A DNA stretch of 64,000 bases from Ochromonas danica (GCA_015146655.1 VKHL01000068.1:62001-126000), one strand, 5' to 3'; counted from the stretch's first letter, positions 1-12,882 are shown. Numbers and translations: made by a program. Notes: generated by a model from the sequence alone, not told the origin.

Positions 1-755
1 TATGTCAATGAAGCACGAACCATTCTCAAGCATAAAGATTAGAAAGAAGGGTATTACCAGTTGATCAGAGCTTGGTATGATTACTTGGCATAGCTCAAGG
101 TGAGTGAACGGGAGACATTGTTTTTTGTTGTTGTTGTTGTTATCTTGTGCTACTCGCTGTGGCTTTCTTCTTTATGAATGGGATCAAAGTTAGTGTATCT
201 TTGTCTCCTTATCTACCACAGCGACATAGTGAAAGTTGTCTGGACGTACTGTTTGCTAGTCTTTGTTTTATGGACTAATGAATATCGGTTTCGGATATAT
301 TTATTCTACTAGCATGTTGCTTTTCCCTGGTATTACTGTGTCATAGTCTCTAAACTGAGCTCATCGTTGGCTTGTTGTGTTATTTAGATCATTCTTGGAC
401 GGATTGCTTCCTTGCGGTTGGTGCTCTGGGACTTTTGCAAGATTAACTAGACGGAATTCCTTTTGTTTGGATTGGGCAAAGCGCTTCGATTCAAAGACTT
501 GGAGATCTACTGGATTAGATGAGTCATTGAATTGTTAGTGCTTTTAGTAATGACTTTGATCACCATATAGTCTAGTAATCAACAGATTGCTTTTCATAGC
601 ATATCTAATTTACGTACAGTACTTAACAGCTCACACACTTTGATAGCAAGTACTTACTGTGTTGGAGTGCATCTGTACTGAATTCAGTGCATTAATGCCC
701 TTTTCATGTAAACCAAGCAACCAACTCAAAGACGATGTCAACGGGGCTTTCTTCT
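1..755. other. Left-edge non-coding stretch, possible tail of an upstream gene
   Basis: No convincing coding region was found here. Bases 1-42 can be read on the plus strand as a 13-codon open frame ending in TAG, which might be the last codons of a gene that starts outside the window, but this is too short to support. Bases 98-110 contain a good splice-donor-like GGTGAGTG, so untranslated exons are possible. The rest is AT-rich with T runs and a TTG repeat near 122-141. The right side should hold the 3' UTR of the minus-strand bromodomain gene that ends at 756. Confidence 0.3.
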
Positions 756-3700
756 TCACTTATTTAATAATTCCTTGCGATACTTTTGGAAGACTCTGCG
801 TTGTCTACGAGCTTCTCTCGCAAATGCTGAGTCATCTTCATTGTAGAGTTCGCAGTTGTCATACATGAGAAGAATAGCATCCGCCACCTCTTCCAACGAC
901 TGGTACTCACGCCTCCGCACATTGTCACTGCGATGCGATGATGTGAACAAAGCAAACAGTTAACAGCATGTACATACATACCTCATGAAGAAAAGGAATC
1001 CTGCTCTTACCTCAAAGTTAATCGATCCATTGGATTCAGTACAATCTCATCATATCCTGGAGCTTCAGCAGGATCAACTGGCGTAGCAAAGATATTCATG
1101 TTCTCGTCAAGTTGCTCAGCGTATGCTATCATCTCTAACATGGCTTTCTTCAGCTCAGGATCTAGTCGTCTACCTCCACCTGTAGAAGAAGAAGAAAGCC
1201 GCCCCACACTCGAACTTGGTGCCTCTTCTCTGTCTTCTTGCTCGTGTTGTTGTTTGGAACTGCTGCGTCGAGCTGGTCTTGGGGGGCTGTCGTCGATCAT
1301 TGAATGAGTGGGTCGCACGACACGACCAAATCTGGTGGTGGGTGGATTTGCGGCAGTATCTTGAGGGGAAGGAATAGGAATTGGATCATGAGTTCTGAAT
1401 CGAGGATGAAGCAGACTCTCTGCTCCAGATGAATGTCTTCGCCGACTCGATGGAGGGTCAGGTTGAGGAGATGAAGCTATAGGCAGAGCGAGGCTGCGAC
1501 GGCCTCTGCGAGTCGACCGACTAGAAGAGATTGCCGCATGATTCTCCTCCTCCACTTCTTCTTCTTCTGCCTTCTCCACCTCCAGCAATCTCTGGCTTCT
1601 TCGCCGGGATGATGTGTCCACGGGGTCGGAATCTCGCTGACACGTCGCTGGTTTTCGTGTGGATTGCCGTTTAGGTTGGCGTCCTCGTTGCTTTTTCGGT
1701 CTACCACGACCTCTTCTCAAATGTTCATGATCTTCGTCGCTGCCCTCACTATTACTCTCAACCTCTTCATCTGCTTCTTCCTCATTCTCCTCGTCATCAT
1801 GATCATCATCATCGCTACTTGCGGTAGAGCTTCTTCTGGTTCTTCGTGTACTTTGAGTAACTTGCTTTCTACCAGCACGTGTCCTTGGCGGTCTTTTCAT
1901 AGCCTTGCCTTGGCGTTGTGATGATGATCTCGTCGACCTCTTCAAAGAGTCCTCTTCAATATCACCATCACTATCGACTTGACCCTTCTCCGCGTCATCG
2001 TCATCATCGTCAGAGTTAATCTCTGCTGAAGAAAAGGAATGGTCACTACCACTTTCCAAACACTCCTCTCTTCCATCCCCACCACTCGAATTCTCGTATT
2101 CTTCCTCTTCCTCTACCTTCTCTTGCTGGCTTTGTGTTGACTTTCTTGATTTGCTAATCAGCAATGTCAAGTTCGAATCGAATTCTTCGTCACCATTGTT
2201 GCCACCGCGAGTTAGTCTTGTGGATTGAATATTCTCCTCCATGCCAACTGCTTGTCTCTTGTTGGAGGATCTTCCACGAACAATACGAAGTTTCGGGATG
2301 CTTTCATCAACCTCGGCTTCCTCTTCTTCAGGAGCAGACCGTGAAGATTCAGACAGTGTTCTCTTTCTACGCAGTCTAAGAATGGTCGGCTCAATGGCTT
2401 CCACAGGATCCTCTTGATTATTCGACTCTTCCTCCGTATTCATTGCACTGCGAGTTTGATAAGAAAAGCTGTTATTGGATTGTTGGTCAGCTGTCTGAGT
2501 CTTGGATCTTCTTCCTCGTCCTCCTCTTCGAACCCTAGATAACACCATCCTGGTTAGGTCAATGTCATATTTTGAACAATTCCATGCAAGCACTATACAT
2601 GATTCGTGGTGCTCTTTCATTCCCTGACTCGACTAGACCATCTTCATCTTCCAGATGATGATTCTCTTCCTCCTGTTCTTGAGAAGGAGGGAAAGCCTTC
2701 AAAGAGGAACTGTTAGCACGATAGACAATATCATGTAACTTGTCACGGAGTTCAGCAGCTGTCTCTACAATCGCTGAGTCTTGACTATTAAAGAACTGAC
2801 AGTTGAAGAAAAGCAGATTGATATCGTAATCCAAGGACTCCACCTGACCAGACATTATCCACTCCATCAACAATGTACAGTACAGGAGAAACCAAAATGA
2901 CGATGAGCATTCTTACCTGACGATAGTATTTATTACGCAAACGACGACGAATGAGATCGATATAGACAGGGACAGGAATGCAGAAATAGTAATCTGGGAA
3001 GACGGAAGAATCAACTTCAAACTCAAAGGGACTATAGCGATCATCACTTGATCGCATCATTTCTTCAATAGCCTTCTCTATGCGATCAATCTCATTTTCT
3101 TCTAGACAAGGTATCTTGAATCGTTCTGCAAGTTGCTGACCATAATCAGAACTAGTTGACAAAGGAGATGCTTCCCAAGGACAGACACGAGTTGGCAGAG
3201 AATTGTATTGTGGATCATCAAATAATACTTCAAGAGCATCCCATGGACTTTGTTGCCAATCAGCATCACAATTCGATAGTTTAAATACCTTTGCAGGATA
3301 TGGATTCAAACGAAATTCTTCTGTTTCAGCGTCTTGTTCCTTATAAAAGACTTGTACAGCAATGCCTTGATGCCAAGGTTGATGAATAGATTTCAAATAG
3401 ATAGGTGTAGGAACAAGGAACTCCGGCAAGTTACAGTTGCGCATTACGACTTGGAAAACGATCTCCTTGTTTGTACTATGCCTAGTTGATCGAGGTTCGA
3501 CTAGATCTGTGATATATTGTCCATGAGTAGTGATAATATTCTTTAATGGGATGCGAATGACAGCCAAGGAGAGAACAGCGATAACAGACTTGCAATTGCG
3601 ATGCTCTTGTTTGTTAGGGAACTCATAGCGAATATCTCGAACTTCACACTCTACGAAAGGCCACTTTCTCTGGAATGACAGCCAAGGAGGAGAGACATCC

Positions 3701-4068
3701 ATGGGATAGTATTGTAAGTGTTCTTTGTGACCTTGTGGAAAGTAAATGACTCTATCTCCGAGCTGAGGGCTATAATGATGGATGCTTTGTGAGTCCCACT
3801 GTAACCACTCCCGGTCTATGGGAGTTTCCAAAGGCACCACAGAACAGCCAACTTCTCCAGGTGTCCATCGTAAAACTGAACCACCTCCATTTCTGCGAGC
3901 TTTGGGTTGTCTAACAAGTGCAGATGCTTCGTTCTGAGTGTCGTCGTTATTGCTGCGAGGTCTTCGCCCAAGTCTGCGCGTTGGCTTCCGTCCTCCGCGC
4001 TTCCCTCTAGCGGAAACTTGTTGAGATCGTGTACGTGGCATACCACTAGAATCCGAAACCCCCATTTG

Positions 4069-4100
<32 letters not shown>

Positions 4101-7100
4101 CTTTATCGGATTCATTCGCTCCGGAAAGTTCTTCATCAGAAGCCATCCAAATCTCAGGGTCATCTTCATCCTCAGAACTACGAGCAAACCGAGCTTCTCC
4201 TTCATCACTCGAATCAAGAACAGATCTACGATTGGCACGTGAACGAGCTCTTTGAGCTCGTGCTGATGCTGCATTTCTCCGCCTACCTAGATGAGATCGA
4301 TCATTGGGATTCAATCGACTGACATCTCCATCATCATAATTGATATACTGGCGTGTCCTTGAGGATCGTCGTAAAGAGCGGTAGTCAGACAAAGTATGTA
4401 CATTATCACGGCGCGATGGACGGGAAGTAGTTCGTGTCGCATGTCCAGTCCCTTCTTCTTCATTGATCGATGCATTATTTTCCCAATCACTATCTAAATC
4501 CTCTTCACTGCTTGGTTGATACTGATTGACATCAAAGTCGAGATACTGTGGAGTATTTCGAGGTTTGGGAACTTTTCCTCGCCGAGACTTTGATGGCATA
4601 TTTTCATTCGTTAGGGGGAAACCAGCCTCCTTCCCTCTCGAATCTCCACGAAACTTACGAGGTTCTCGACCACGATTCTTGTTTCTCGTAAATACAAGAA
4701 AGACACGTTCCATTTCTTTGGGAAGAAGAGCTCTATCATTCTCTATCTTCATGAGTTGATTACGCACTTCGGTAATGGAAAGAACCTCAGGGCCGGAGAT
4801 GACGGGAGGTTGTACATCATAGGCTATACCATTTATATTGCACAAGGCTCCAACTGGTGCATTATTCACAGGGATTTGGGTCCCAACATCAATTGCAAAT
4901 CCTAAATCATCCAAAATAAATGGAGCATAATCTGTTGAGAAGTATTGCTCAGGGTAGACATCTGAATACCGCAATGGGTCATCGAGACCAAGTAATGTGA
5001 CACGACCTATAATATCCGTTGCTGCTATGAATGTCGCATCAGCTGAAATACTCACATCTACAATCGTGGCAGGTTGTCCATCATCTTTTAACACTCTGTT
5101 TTGAGAAAGATTTTGTTCCATATCGATATCCCAAACATTGATAAATCCATCTTCTCCTGCAGTGATAACCAAGGAAGAATCAAAAGGATGTCTCAAGAGA
5201 CATTTACTAGGCATATCACTAATATTTCGAATCACATGGAGTAGGTCACCATTCATAGAGTCCCAAACTTTAAGACGAGTCGGCAGGACCTCGTTAGGGC
5301 CTTTGCCAGCAATTGGTACACTTTGCACAGTTATTACTCTCAAATCATCTGCTGTCCAGCATGCATTGTATACTTGAATAGAAGAACTTGAACGAGATTG
5401 TGCTTGTCGTACTCTTTGCCGACTTGACACAATATGTACAGCCTCTTCATCCTCTTCGTTGACATCCAAAATAATGTGAGTAGACTTGTTGTAGTCTTTT
5501 GACAAACTCCAGATACGAACGCTGCCATCTTGTGCACTTCCAGTCAAAACACGATCACCCAGACTGTTCATTTGAATATCTGTAACAGGGCATACATGCC
5601 CTTCCAATCGCATAAGCAAATGATTCAAAACACGCTCTAAACGTGCGAACTGTTGAGGAGACATAGAATTACGTTGCAATTGGAATGCCTCTGAGGTTCT
5701 TCGGTCACGAATATCATAACGTTGAGAAAGTCGTTCGTGATCGAACCGCCAAACTCTTGCTACACCATCCTCACAGCCCGTAACTAGAATACGACCAGTA
5801 CTGGCAACATCAAGACAAAGCACCTTTAAAGGTTCATCCGAGTATGCAACAGTACTTTCATTGAAATGGATTAACGAGAGCATATTTGAGCAAGGCGCAA
5901 TGGTTGAACTCAAGGAAGATGCTGAAGAGGGACGACTCCATTGGAACAAACCCTGGTCAGTCAAATCGTTGGTTTCAAGATCAATTGCATCATCTAGTCC
6001 ACTGGATCGAGAATAGCTGGATGTAGTAGTTGTGTCAACTTCCAAGCTCTTTTGCATTGTAGCTTGCTGAATTAGGGGAGATCGCATGCGATCTTTTGTG
6101 ATTAGCTTGGTTAGATCCCAGACGATGCATTGGCCATCATCACTAGCACTCGCCAAGGCACTGGTGCAACAGTCAAACTTCAGCCAGTTTATGGAAGCAC
6201 CATGTTGCAGAACTTGCAAACATACACCATCAGAGAGTCGCCAAATACGAATCATACCACGCGTACAACCTGAAGCAAACAGAGCATTATCAGAGCTCAC
6301 TGCGATGTAACTGATATAGTGTTCATGCCCTTTACAAGTTGTTACCAGAAGACCTTTACTAACATCCCAAATTTTGATAAGATAGTCATCCGCTCCTGTC
6401 AGAAGATAACGGCCAGTACAATCAAAGACCGAGCAATAGGCAGGATTCAACATGTGTCCGCTGATACAGTACAGCTTGTTAAAGTGATTGAAAATCTTGG
6501 ATTTCATACGAGCTGCACTAGGAATAAAAGATAAATTTAAAGGACTAGGTGACATACATGATCTCCCCACAATACCAAGCATACGAGTATGTAAAAAGTC
6601 CACTCCATTATCAATATACCCTCGATGCAAACCATTCAATGTATAGCCATGATCTGCAAGTGTTAACGACACAGTAGCAATTTCACACTGACTACTGTCC
6701 ACTGCCTGACTCTGTACTTGGATCGCCTTCTCCAGAGCTATTACTTCTTTTGTCTTACCAACTTCAGACAAGATCAAGGGCATATCTGTCTCCGAGTCGA
6801 TGAGATCAATGGTCTCACTGTCATTACTGTCATCATGGTTATGACCATGTCTCCTTGTATTATTGCTATTATTGATACCAAGTGAAAGCTGGCATTCTTC
6901 TAAGCTTTTCAAGAGAATAGCTCTTTTAGCACGACTATATTGCAATGCTTGTATACGACTATGCAAAGTGGAGAATAAGTTGGAAAGACGTCTGGAAAGA
7001 TTGATACAGTCATTTCTTTGGTTTTCATCCCAGACATGATAGATACCAGACAGTCTACGAAGAATGGAATGTGATCCATGAGGTAGAGTGATTGTGGTAG

Positions 7101-7447
7101 TAGTAGTGGGAGTCGAGGAGGTGGACGAGGTGGTGGTGGACGAGGTAGTGGGTGGGTGTTGCTTGAGTAGTCGAAGAAGTTGATCAGACGGTAACGTGGC
7201 AAACCTGCGATCCATATCAACTACACTGGCAGGTCTACGACTACCATCCCATCCTATGATAGTTCCTAGTAATTCATCACTTTGCTATAGCAGACAGAAC
7301 AATACGTGAGACTGATGGAACGAGTGAGAAAGACAGCAGCCACCTTACCAGCTTGGTTTGAAGACTATCAGCACATTCTAAAAGTTTGGGATTTGTTTGC
7401 AGGTATTTAACGATAAGGAAAAGCAACTGACTTTCAAAATGACTCAT
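756..7447 (-). CDS. BRWD/PHIP-like WD40-repeat, double-bromodomain chromatin protein
   Basis: Five exons give about 2,140 residues: 7447-7349, 7284-2917, 2843-2599, 2549-1011 (2534 is an equally framed alternative acceptor) and 927-756. The short first exon carries a LisH-like helix (FLIVKYLQTNPKLLE), followed by eight or so WD40 repeats (GHMLNPAYCSVFD through LTGADDYLIKIWD and onward), a linker rich in Arg and Asp, and a first bromodomain that is only complete after splicing exon 2 to exon 3 (FPDYYFCIPVPVYIDL ... FFNCQFFN). A second bromodomain spans exons 4 and 5 (YDEIVLNPMDRLTL / LMYDNCELYN). Both acetyl-lysine-binding Asn positions look intact. In animals this family reads acetylated histones and acts as a CUL4-DDB1 substrate receptor. 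A GAT/ATC microsatellite near 4069-4098 codes for a poly-Asp tract, and the region between the bromodomains is an acidic and Ser/Arg-rich low-complexity segment. The family call is firm; the exact orthologue is inferred. Confidence 0.9.
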
Positions 7448-7739
7448 GGTTCAGATAAAGTAATGATAATCATTCAAAGCGCTGACCTCTCAATGGGGAT
7501 TTGGTTTTGAACTTGTGATGTTAACCTCACCTCACAACTTATTAAGTTAATATTCTTCCTAAGTTAGCAATTATTGCGTAATTTCGTAAGAACAGAGGGG
7601 AAATTAGTGCGAACAATGAGAACAATCCTTGCGGCAAACATTTTGATTATTCGCGTCTCTACAGTATAGAACGGTAGAAGGACAAGGACTATATTACAAT
7701 ATTATATTGTATTGAGTAAACTATTAACTATTTGGATTA

Positions 7740-9558
7740 TTAAAACTGCTTTCCAGGAACAGAGAGCATGTGGTAGATACCATGCTTATGTAAAAGGTCA
7801 CGTGCTTGTTTCTCCCATAACTTGCTCATCTTGAGTTGCAGTCCAAAGGCTTTCGCCATACCACGCATCATGATACTAACCCTGGCAGCAAACATGTAAT
7901 CATCAGCGAGTTGGACCATGGGATCTTCAGCTTGTAGCCAATCGACAAAAGTGGCTATATTATGTCCTTTGAGAACATCTTTGGTGTCTCGATCGTGATA
8001 GAAGCTGTTGCTCAAATAAGCAATATCAGGTCGCATATAACGCGTGATAGTTCCCATCTCCTTGAAATGGATGTGAACTACTTCATTGACATCATCGCAG
8101 GCATGCGCCACCATCAATCGGGCATAGGTTAGGCGCTCATTCAAGGTCATCGCCTTAACCTGGCCATAGTCAATCAATCCAAGGCGGCCATCCTTTAACA
8201 ACAAGATATTTCCGGGATGAGGATCTCCATTAAACAACCCTGTATAGTTCAGATCCGATCAAATCAAAACAATTCGACATTAGCAAACCATCAAATAGCA
8301 ATGCATATGTATACTTACCGTGCTCGAAAATCTCTTCTCCATGGACGAGGGATAAGACCTCCAATACACGGCCTAGATCAATGGGTAAGATGGTTCGCTC
8401 ATAAGGAGCAGATGTGCCAGAAATCCAGCCCAATGTTGAGTTCCAAGCATAGCGAGCGATATTGACTGGCCGAAGGGAATCTTTGACGTATAAATACCAT
8501 TCTAATCGTTGCCTTTCCGCTCTATTCTCCTCTATCGATTTGAAGTGAAAAGTGCCTGCTTCAATTTGAGCTCTTTGTTCAGCAACCATTTCTTCAAAGG
8601 AACGATTCTCAGCTTCTGCCAGCTGTTTGTACTGGTTTCGAATTCCATCAACCAGCTTGATTCCTTCCAGATACTCCATCACTAAAAGAGACTTCGAGCA
8701 ATGAGCCATCATTGGCTGAGGGATAACCACTTCACGTTTCCATTTTGGCATTATCATATCATGGATAGTTTGAAGATTGCGACCTTCAGCCACGTAGTCG
8801 AATTCTAAACCAGAACACCAAATCCTTATTAGCAACTCCTTGTATTAAGTGAACAAGTAAAAAAACTCACCAGTCAGGAATTGTTTTTCAATTTCATCAA
8901 AAGCAGTGACATGTTGTGGCATAGCAAGCCGACAGAAGGCTTGGAGTGTGTGGATATCCGATCGAAACTTTCTCTCGATGTCAGGCACTAAGAACTTCAC
9001 AGCCACAACATCTCCCGTCTCCCTCAAGACAGCACGGTGGGCTTGGCCGATGGAGGCAACACCTAGAGGCTCGTCATCCCATTCAGAGAAGACATCATCG
9101 AAGTTCTTTCCTTGTTCTTCTAGAAGCACTTGAGTGACATATTCTCTCGCTGACTTGCCAGGATACTCTGAGGGTACTTTATCTTGTGTATCTTTCACCC
9201 ATCTCATATAGGCTGGAGGCACAAAATCATCTTGACAACTCATGATCTGTGCTTGTTTGAGGTAGAACCCTCTCATCGTATAGACCACGTCACGAACCTT
9301 GTCAGTATACATCTCGTGGAGTCGATCATACTGACGATCAGTATATTCATCATCAAGAATCTTCAAATCCCGGCAAAGGAACTGATAAGTTCTATAGTGG
9401 AGGTAGATGGGAAAGATGCTTTTCCAGAATTGGAAGGATCGGCGAATGCCTTCGTCTTCATAAGCATAATAACTGCCTGCCACTGCACCCAGTCCAGCGG
9501 TTACTTTCAATGAACTACGAAAGGATTTATTTCTAAAGAAGGAGGATATGACTACCAT
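7740..9558 (-). CDS. ABC1/ADCK atypical kinase, ADCK1-like
   Basis: Three exons (9558-8871, 8804-8319, 8239-7740) encode about 557 residues; each junction is phase 1 with GT-AG ends. The start is the first ATG, at 9558. The N-terminus is basic with a short Gly/Ala-rich hydrophobic stretch and the ADCK1-like phrase YEDEGIRRSFQFWKSIFPIY, suggesting mitochondrial membrane targeting. Motifs of the UbiB/ABC1 family follow: LKQAQIMS (KxGQ-like), an Ala/Gly-rich nucleotide loop ASIGQAH, VAVKFL with the catalytic Lys, EKQFLTEFDYVAEG across the first intron, NGDPHPGN with the catalytic Asp/Asn, and LIDYGQVK (DFG equivalent). Relatives act in ubiquinone metabolism or mitochondrial lipid homeostasis. 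The gene is divergent from the RdRP gene, sharing about 300 bp. The substrate is unknown. Confidence 0.9.
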
Positions 9559-9861
9559 CGTCTTCAAGTGTTGTAACTCAGTCTTTCTTTGATTTTGTGG
9601 TGCTTTTTTCTATCCACAACCAGACGAGGTGGTGGGAGAGCAGCAGTCAGTGTGGCAGTCTGGGCCTTTGGGTCTGACCACTCTCTATTGGTATCGTATC
9701 GGGTCAAAAACGATACGATACCCATACCGATGCCGGTGTGCTCGCTCTCTCTTGCTGCTGCTGTGGTGATGAAAATGAAGCTCCAAGCTCTCACAAGAAG
9801 CAAACATCTCATCAACTGCATCCTCTCCAACAAAATAAATTTTTTTTAAAGTGGATTGAAG
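9559..9861. promoter_or_regulatory. Shared upstream region of ABC1 kinase and RdRP genes
   Basis: About 300 bp separate the two divergent start codons, so both promoters must lie here. No TATA box or other named element could be assigned with confidence. The RdRP side ends in a T-rich/A-rich run (TTTTTTTTAAA) just upstream of its ATG. Confidence 0.4.
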
Positions 9862-12800
9862 ATGATTGCTGGGGCTCCAATCTCGTTTTTAGTTACTGCT
9901 GTACTAGATATCTATAATTTGAATGGTCGTGTTAAAGGTGATCTTCCAGGTGACACAAACACTATGCAAGATCTTATTCGATGGGAAGCAAGAATCTGCG
10001 AAGAATTCAATCTTAAAAATAAAAATATATTTCATGATGTGAAAAATTCTCTCCCAAAAGATAATAATAAACCAAATAAACCAATCCGGTGGAGATGTAA
10101 AGTTCGTTTTAATCCGGACGATCCCTTTGATGAGCGATACAAACTTCAATTTCTCCCACCAACAATCGAGGAAGCTGTTTGTTTAGTGGCCAACGAAATT
10201 GGTTTTGAACGATTTCTTTTCGTTGAATTATCAGGTATTGCGCAGCCTTTTGCTACGTCTGTGCCGTCAGATGCCGAGTCATCCTCGCTGGCCTTTCGGT
10301 CACAATTTGCAAATCAATTCTGGGCTGGTAGAAAATTGTTTGAGAACGGAATTTCATTCGGAGGGATCAATTATCGATTTTATGGTGGTGAGATTGATAA
10401 TAGCAAGAAGAAGAAATTCAAGAAGCGCTCGGAAGATGATGATGATGACGATGATGATGATGGCAGGCAAGATGGGGTATTGAGTTGCTGGTTTTATACT
10501 GAGGACTTTCCCGCCACGAGCTATGGTGCACAAAATAGACCAATGACTATTATCGATGCTCGCAATTGGCTTGGTTTGGTTACCGAATTGGCTCCTGGCA
10601 AATGTAATGCGAGATTGAAGCTGGGGTTTTCCCCTATTGGGTGCAATTTGACTGTGGATGAGAATATGATCCACCTTGTTGATGATATCCATGGTAGTGG
10701 TGACTATATTTTGACTGATGGATGTGGACTAATTTCGATTGATCTGGCGCGATTGATTCCTTATGGCGTTTCTAATGGCCAACATGCCGCGAGCCGCGGG
10801 GAAAACATGCCAGCACCTGCTATTATCCAAGTGCGCTGTTCGAGCGCATTGGGTCTTTTCAAGGGTTGCTTGGTGGTCACTCACGATTGCAACCTTTGCC
10901 CAAAGAGGTCGATTATATTCCGAAAATCTATGAAGAAAGCTGAGCCTTTTCCTGGAAGGCGATATGATCCAGAATGTGTCATCGGCGTTGTCAATACTTT
11001 CGAACATCCTGAAATCTGGAAAGGAGGTAAAACCATCGACATGGCAAACCATTATATTCACCTAAGTCGTAGTTTGGTTATGCTCCTTAACCATCTCGAA
11101 GTTCCGCCCACATTTTTTGAGGAGTTGATGAGAGAGGAGGTCTGCAGTTTAACCAAGGCTCTCAGTAAGAGAGAAAGTGCTTATTCGCTAGTGAGGCAGT
11201 CCCTGTTCTTTGCTGATCCAGACGACGACGATGTTGATGAAAGCTGTGATGAAGATGTTGAAGACAACTATAGCTGTGTCGACAGCTATTGCAGTATTGT
11301 GAATACTGGTCAATCATCAAATTCTTCTTATCGTCTTTCTACAGCTGAATTAGCCCGAAACTTTCTCATTAGTGGCCATGGATTGGAGGAGCCTTTTCTC
11401 CGAAATCTTTTAGGGAAACTTCAGTTAAAAAAAGCCAAATTGCTGCAACGCTGCAACTTGCGGCTGGGGCGAGCGGTTTACCTAGTTGGGGCTCCAGATG
11501 TCTACAACTGCTTGCAGCCAGAAGAAGTCTTCGTTAGTTTGCCTATAGATCATGATAACGGCCAGAGGCGTGGAATCAAAGTGGATAAAGGCTATATCGC
11601 GGGTCAGGTCATTGTTACGAGACATCCCATGTATCATCCTGGTGATATTAGAGTCTTTCAAGCTAAATACTGCGAAAAGCTGGCGGAGCTGGCTGAGCAT
11701 ACCAACGGGGGAGTCATATTTTTCTCTACTCTTGGCGATCGAGCCCCTGCAGATATGATGAGCGGCGGAGATTATGATGGTGATCAATTTGTTGTGATCT
11801 ACTCAAACGACCCAGATCTAATGCAAGTTCGAGAGACCAAGCCCTATGAAGAACCAAAGAATGTTGGTTCACCGGACTCAGCTTCAGGTTCTGTTTCTTC
11901 TTTGTGTAAGTCTGTGAAAGATATTTCTTTCGGTGGCAAAGAGAGCTTCGACGAGTTTGGATGGGATATGTTTCGCGGATTGTTACGAGCAGCGCAAACA
12001 AATTTTGTGGGCAGGTATAGCCATGCTTGGTTATGCTGGGCAGACAAGTTCTCTCCAAAACATACCAATGCACTTAAATCAGGTTACCTTGCAGCAATGG
12101 CCTTGGATGCCCCCAAAACCGGTAAACTGGTTCCCTATCGCGGAGATATTTTATCTTCGAAACCACCTCACTATCTCGCCCTGTCACGGTCCAAAGATGG
12201 TGCGAAACCGCCTCGCTGCTACTACTATATCTCAAAGAGTGTGCTGGGAACCCTATTTGATATGGTGAAGCCAAACGAAGTCTTTGCGAATACTGAGGCA
12301 CAATCAAATGAAGGAATGGTGATCGACTTTGACCTTCTTTATGTGGATACACACAGTGAATGGGATCCTGATAATCTCCTGTTGCGGAACCACGGCATTC
12401 AGGAGAAGCTTAGAGGCTATAAGAGCCTGGGAAAATATTGTGGGACGTTCTATGAGCGGTTCCCTGAGTATAAAGAGCAACTGGAAGTTTGGAAAGATAA
12501 GATCGAGTCCTTTCGCGGAGAGCTGTCCGAAATCTATAAAACGACCAGGCAAAAGACGATAGGCAACAGGATCGCAGAGCTATTTCAACTACATGAACAG
12601 TTTTTTGAGAAAGAGGCAATGAAATTTGCGTCAAAGCATGGTTTGTCAGATGATACAGCTCGCCACCGAGTAGCTGGTTTTGTTTACATTGCCACATATT
12701 ATCTAGCAATGCGAAAACGAAATAGTGGTGTGCTGAAAAATGAAAAGCTCACGTTCGCTCTTTCTTATTGCTGGCATGTCTGTGGTGGTTATCTGCATGA

Positions 12801-12882
12801 GAACAAGCGGAACAGGTTAAAATTTCTTTATGGACAGCCCAAGTCTGACCCTTTACCCAAGTCTGAGCTCCCATTCATTTGA
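9862..12882 (+). CDS. Eukaryotic RNA-dependent RNA polymerase (RNAi type)
   Basis: An uninterrupted frame of about 1,006 residues starts at the first in-frame ATG (9862), six bases after an in-frame TTG; an in-frame stop lies just upstream at 9847. The protein matches cellular RdRPs of the RNA-silencing pathway, which turn single-stranded RNA into dsRNA for Dicer. The diagnostic catalytic loop is GGDYDGDQF, with the metal-binding Asp residues at about 637, 639 and 641, preceded by GDRAPADMMS; upstream blocks such as RPMTIIDARNWLG and DGCGLISIDLA and the conserved KxGYLAAMALDAPKTG-like segment are present. The DYDGD form differs from the DLDGD/DFDGD forms of many plant enzymes. A (GAT)n run near 10434-10462 encodes a nine-residue poly-Asp. 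No intron is needed, unlike most neighbours. The N-terminus is short compared with larger family members, so an upstream exon is possible. Confidence 0.9.
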   Translation: MIAGAPISFLVTAVLDIYNLNGRVKGDLPGDTNTMQDLIRWEARICEEFNLKNKNIFHDVKNSLPKDNNKPNKPIRWRCKVRFNPDDPFDERYKLQFLPPTIEEAVCLVANEIGFERFLFVELSGIAQPFATSVPSDAESSSLAFRSQFANQFWAGRKLFENGISFGGINYRFYGGEIDNSKKKKFKKRSEDDDDDDDDDGRQDGVLSCWFYTEDFPATSYGAQNRPMTIIDARNWLGLVTELAPGKCNARLKLGFSPIGCNLTVDENMIHLVDDIHGSGDYILTDGCGLISIDLARLIPYGVSNGQHAASRGENMPAPAIIQVRCSSALGLFKGCLVVTHDCNLCPKRSIIFRKSMKKAEPFPGRRYDPECVIGVVNTFEHPEIWKGGKTIDMANHYIHLSRSLVMLLNHLEVPPTFFEELMREEVCSLTKALSKRESAYSLVRQSLFFADPDDDDVDESCDEDVEDNYSCVDSYCSIVNTGQSSNSSYRLSTAELARNFLISGHGLEEPFLRNLLGKLQLKKAKLLQRCNLRLGRAVYLVGAPDVYNCLQPEEVFVSLPIDHDNGQRRGIKVDKGYIAGQVIVTRHPMYHPGDIRVFQAKYCEKLAELAEHTNGGVIFFSTLGDRAPADMMSGGDYDGDQFVVIYSNDPDLMQVRETKPYEEPKNVGSPDSASGSVSSLCKSVKDISFGGKESFDEFGWDMFRGLLRAAQTNFVGRYSHAWLCWADKFSPKHTNALKSGYLAAMALDAPKTGKLVPYRGDILSSKPPHYLALSRSKDGAKPPRCYYYISKSVLGTLFDMVKPNEVFANTEAQSNEGMVIDFDLLYVDTHSEWDPDNLLLRNHGIQEKLRGYKSLGKYCGTFYERFPEYKEQLEVWKDKIESFRGELSEIYKTTRQKTIGNRIAELFQLHEQFFEKEAMKFASKHGLSDDTARHRVAGFVYIATYYLAMRKRNSGVLKNEKLTFALSYCWHVCGGYLHENKRNRLKFLYGQPKSDPLPKSELPFI

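Noticed and set aside
3816-4274. Minus-strand frame of about 150 codons with a poly-Met run
   Set aside because: A shifted reading of the poly-Asp repeat inside the BRWD-like exon.
9564-9833. Open frames on both strands in the ABC1-RdRP intergenic region
   Set aside because: They overlap each other, lack domain content and sit in the shared promoter.
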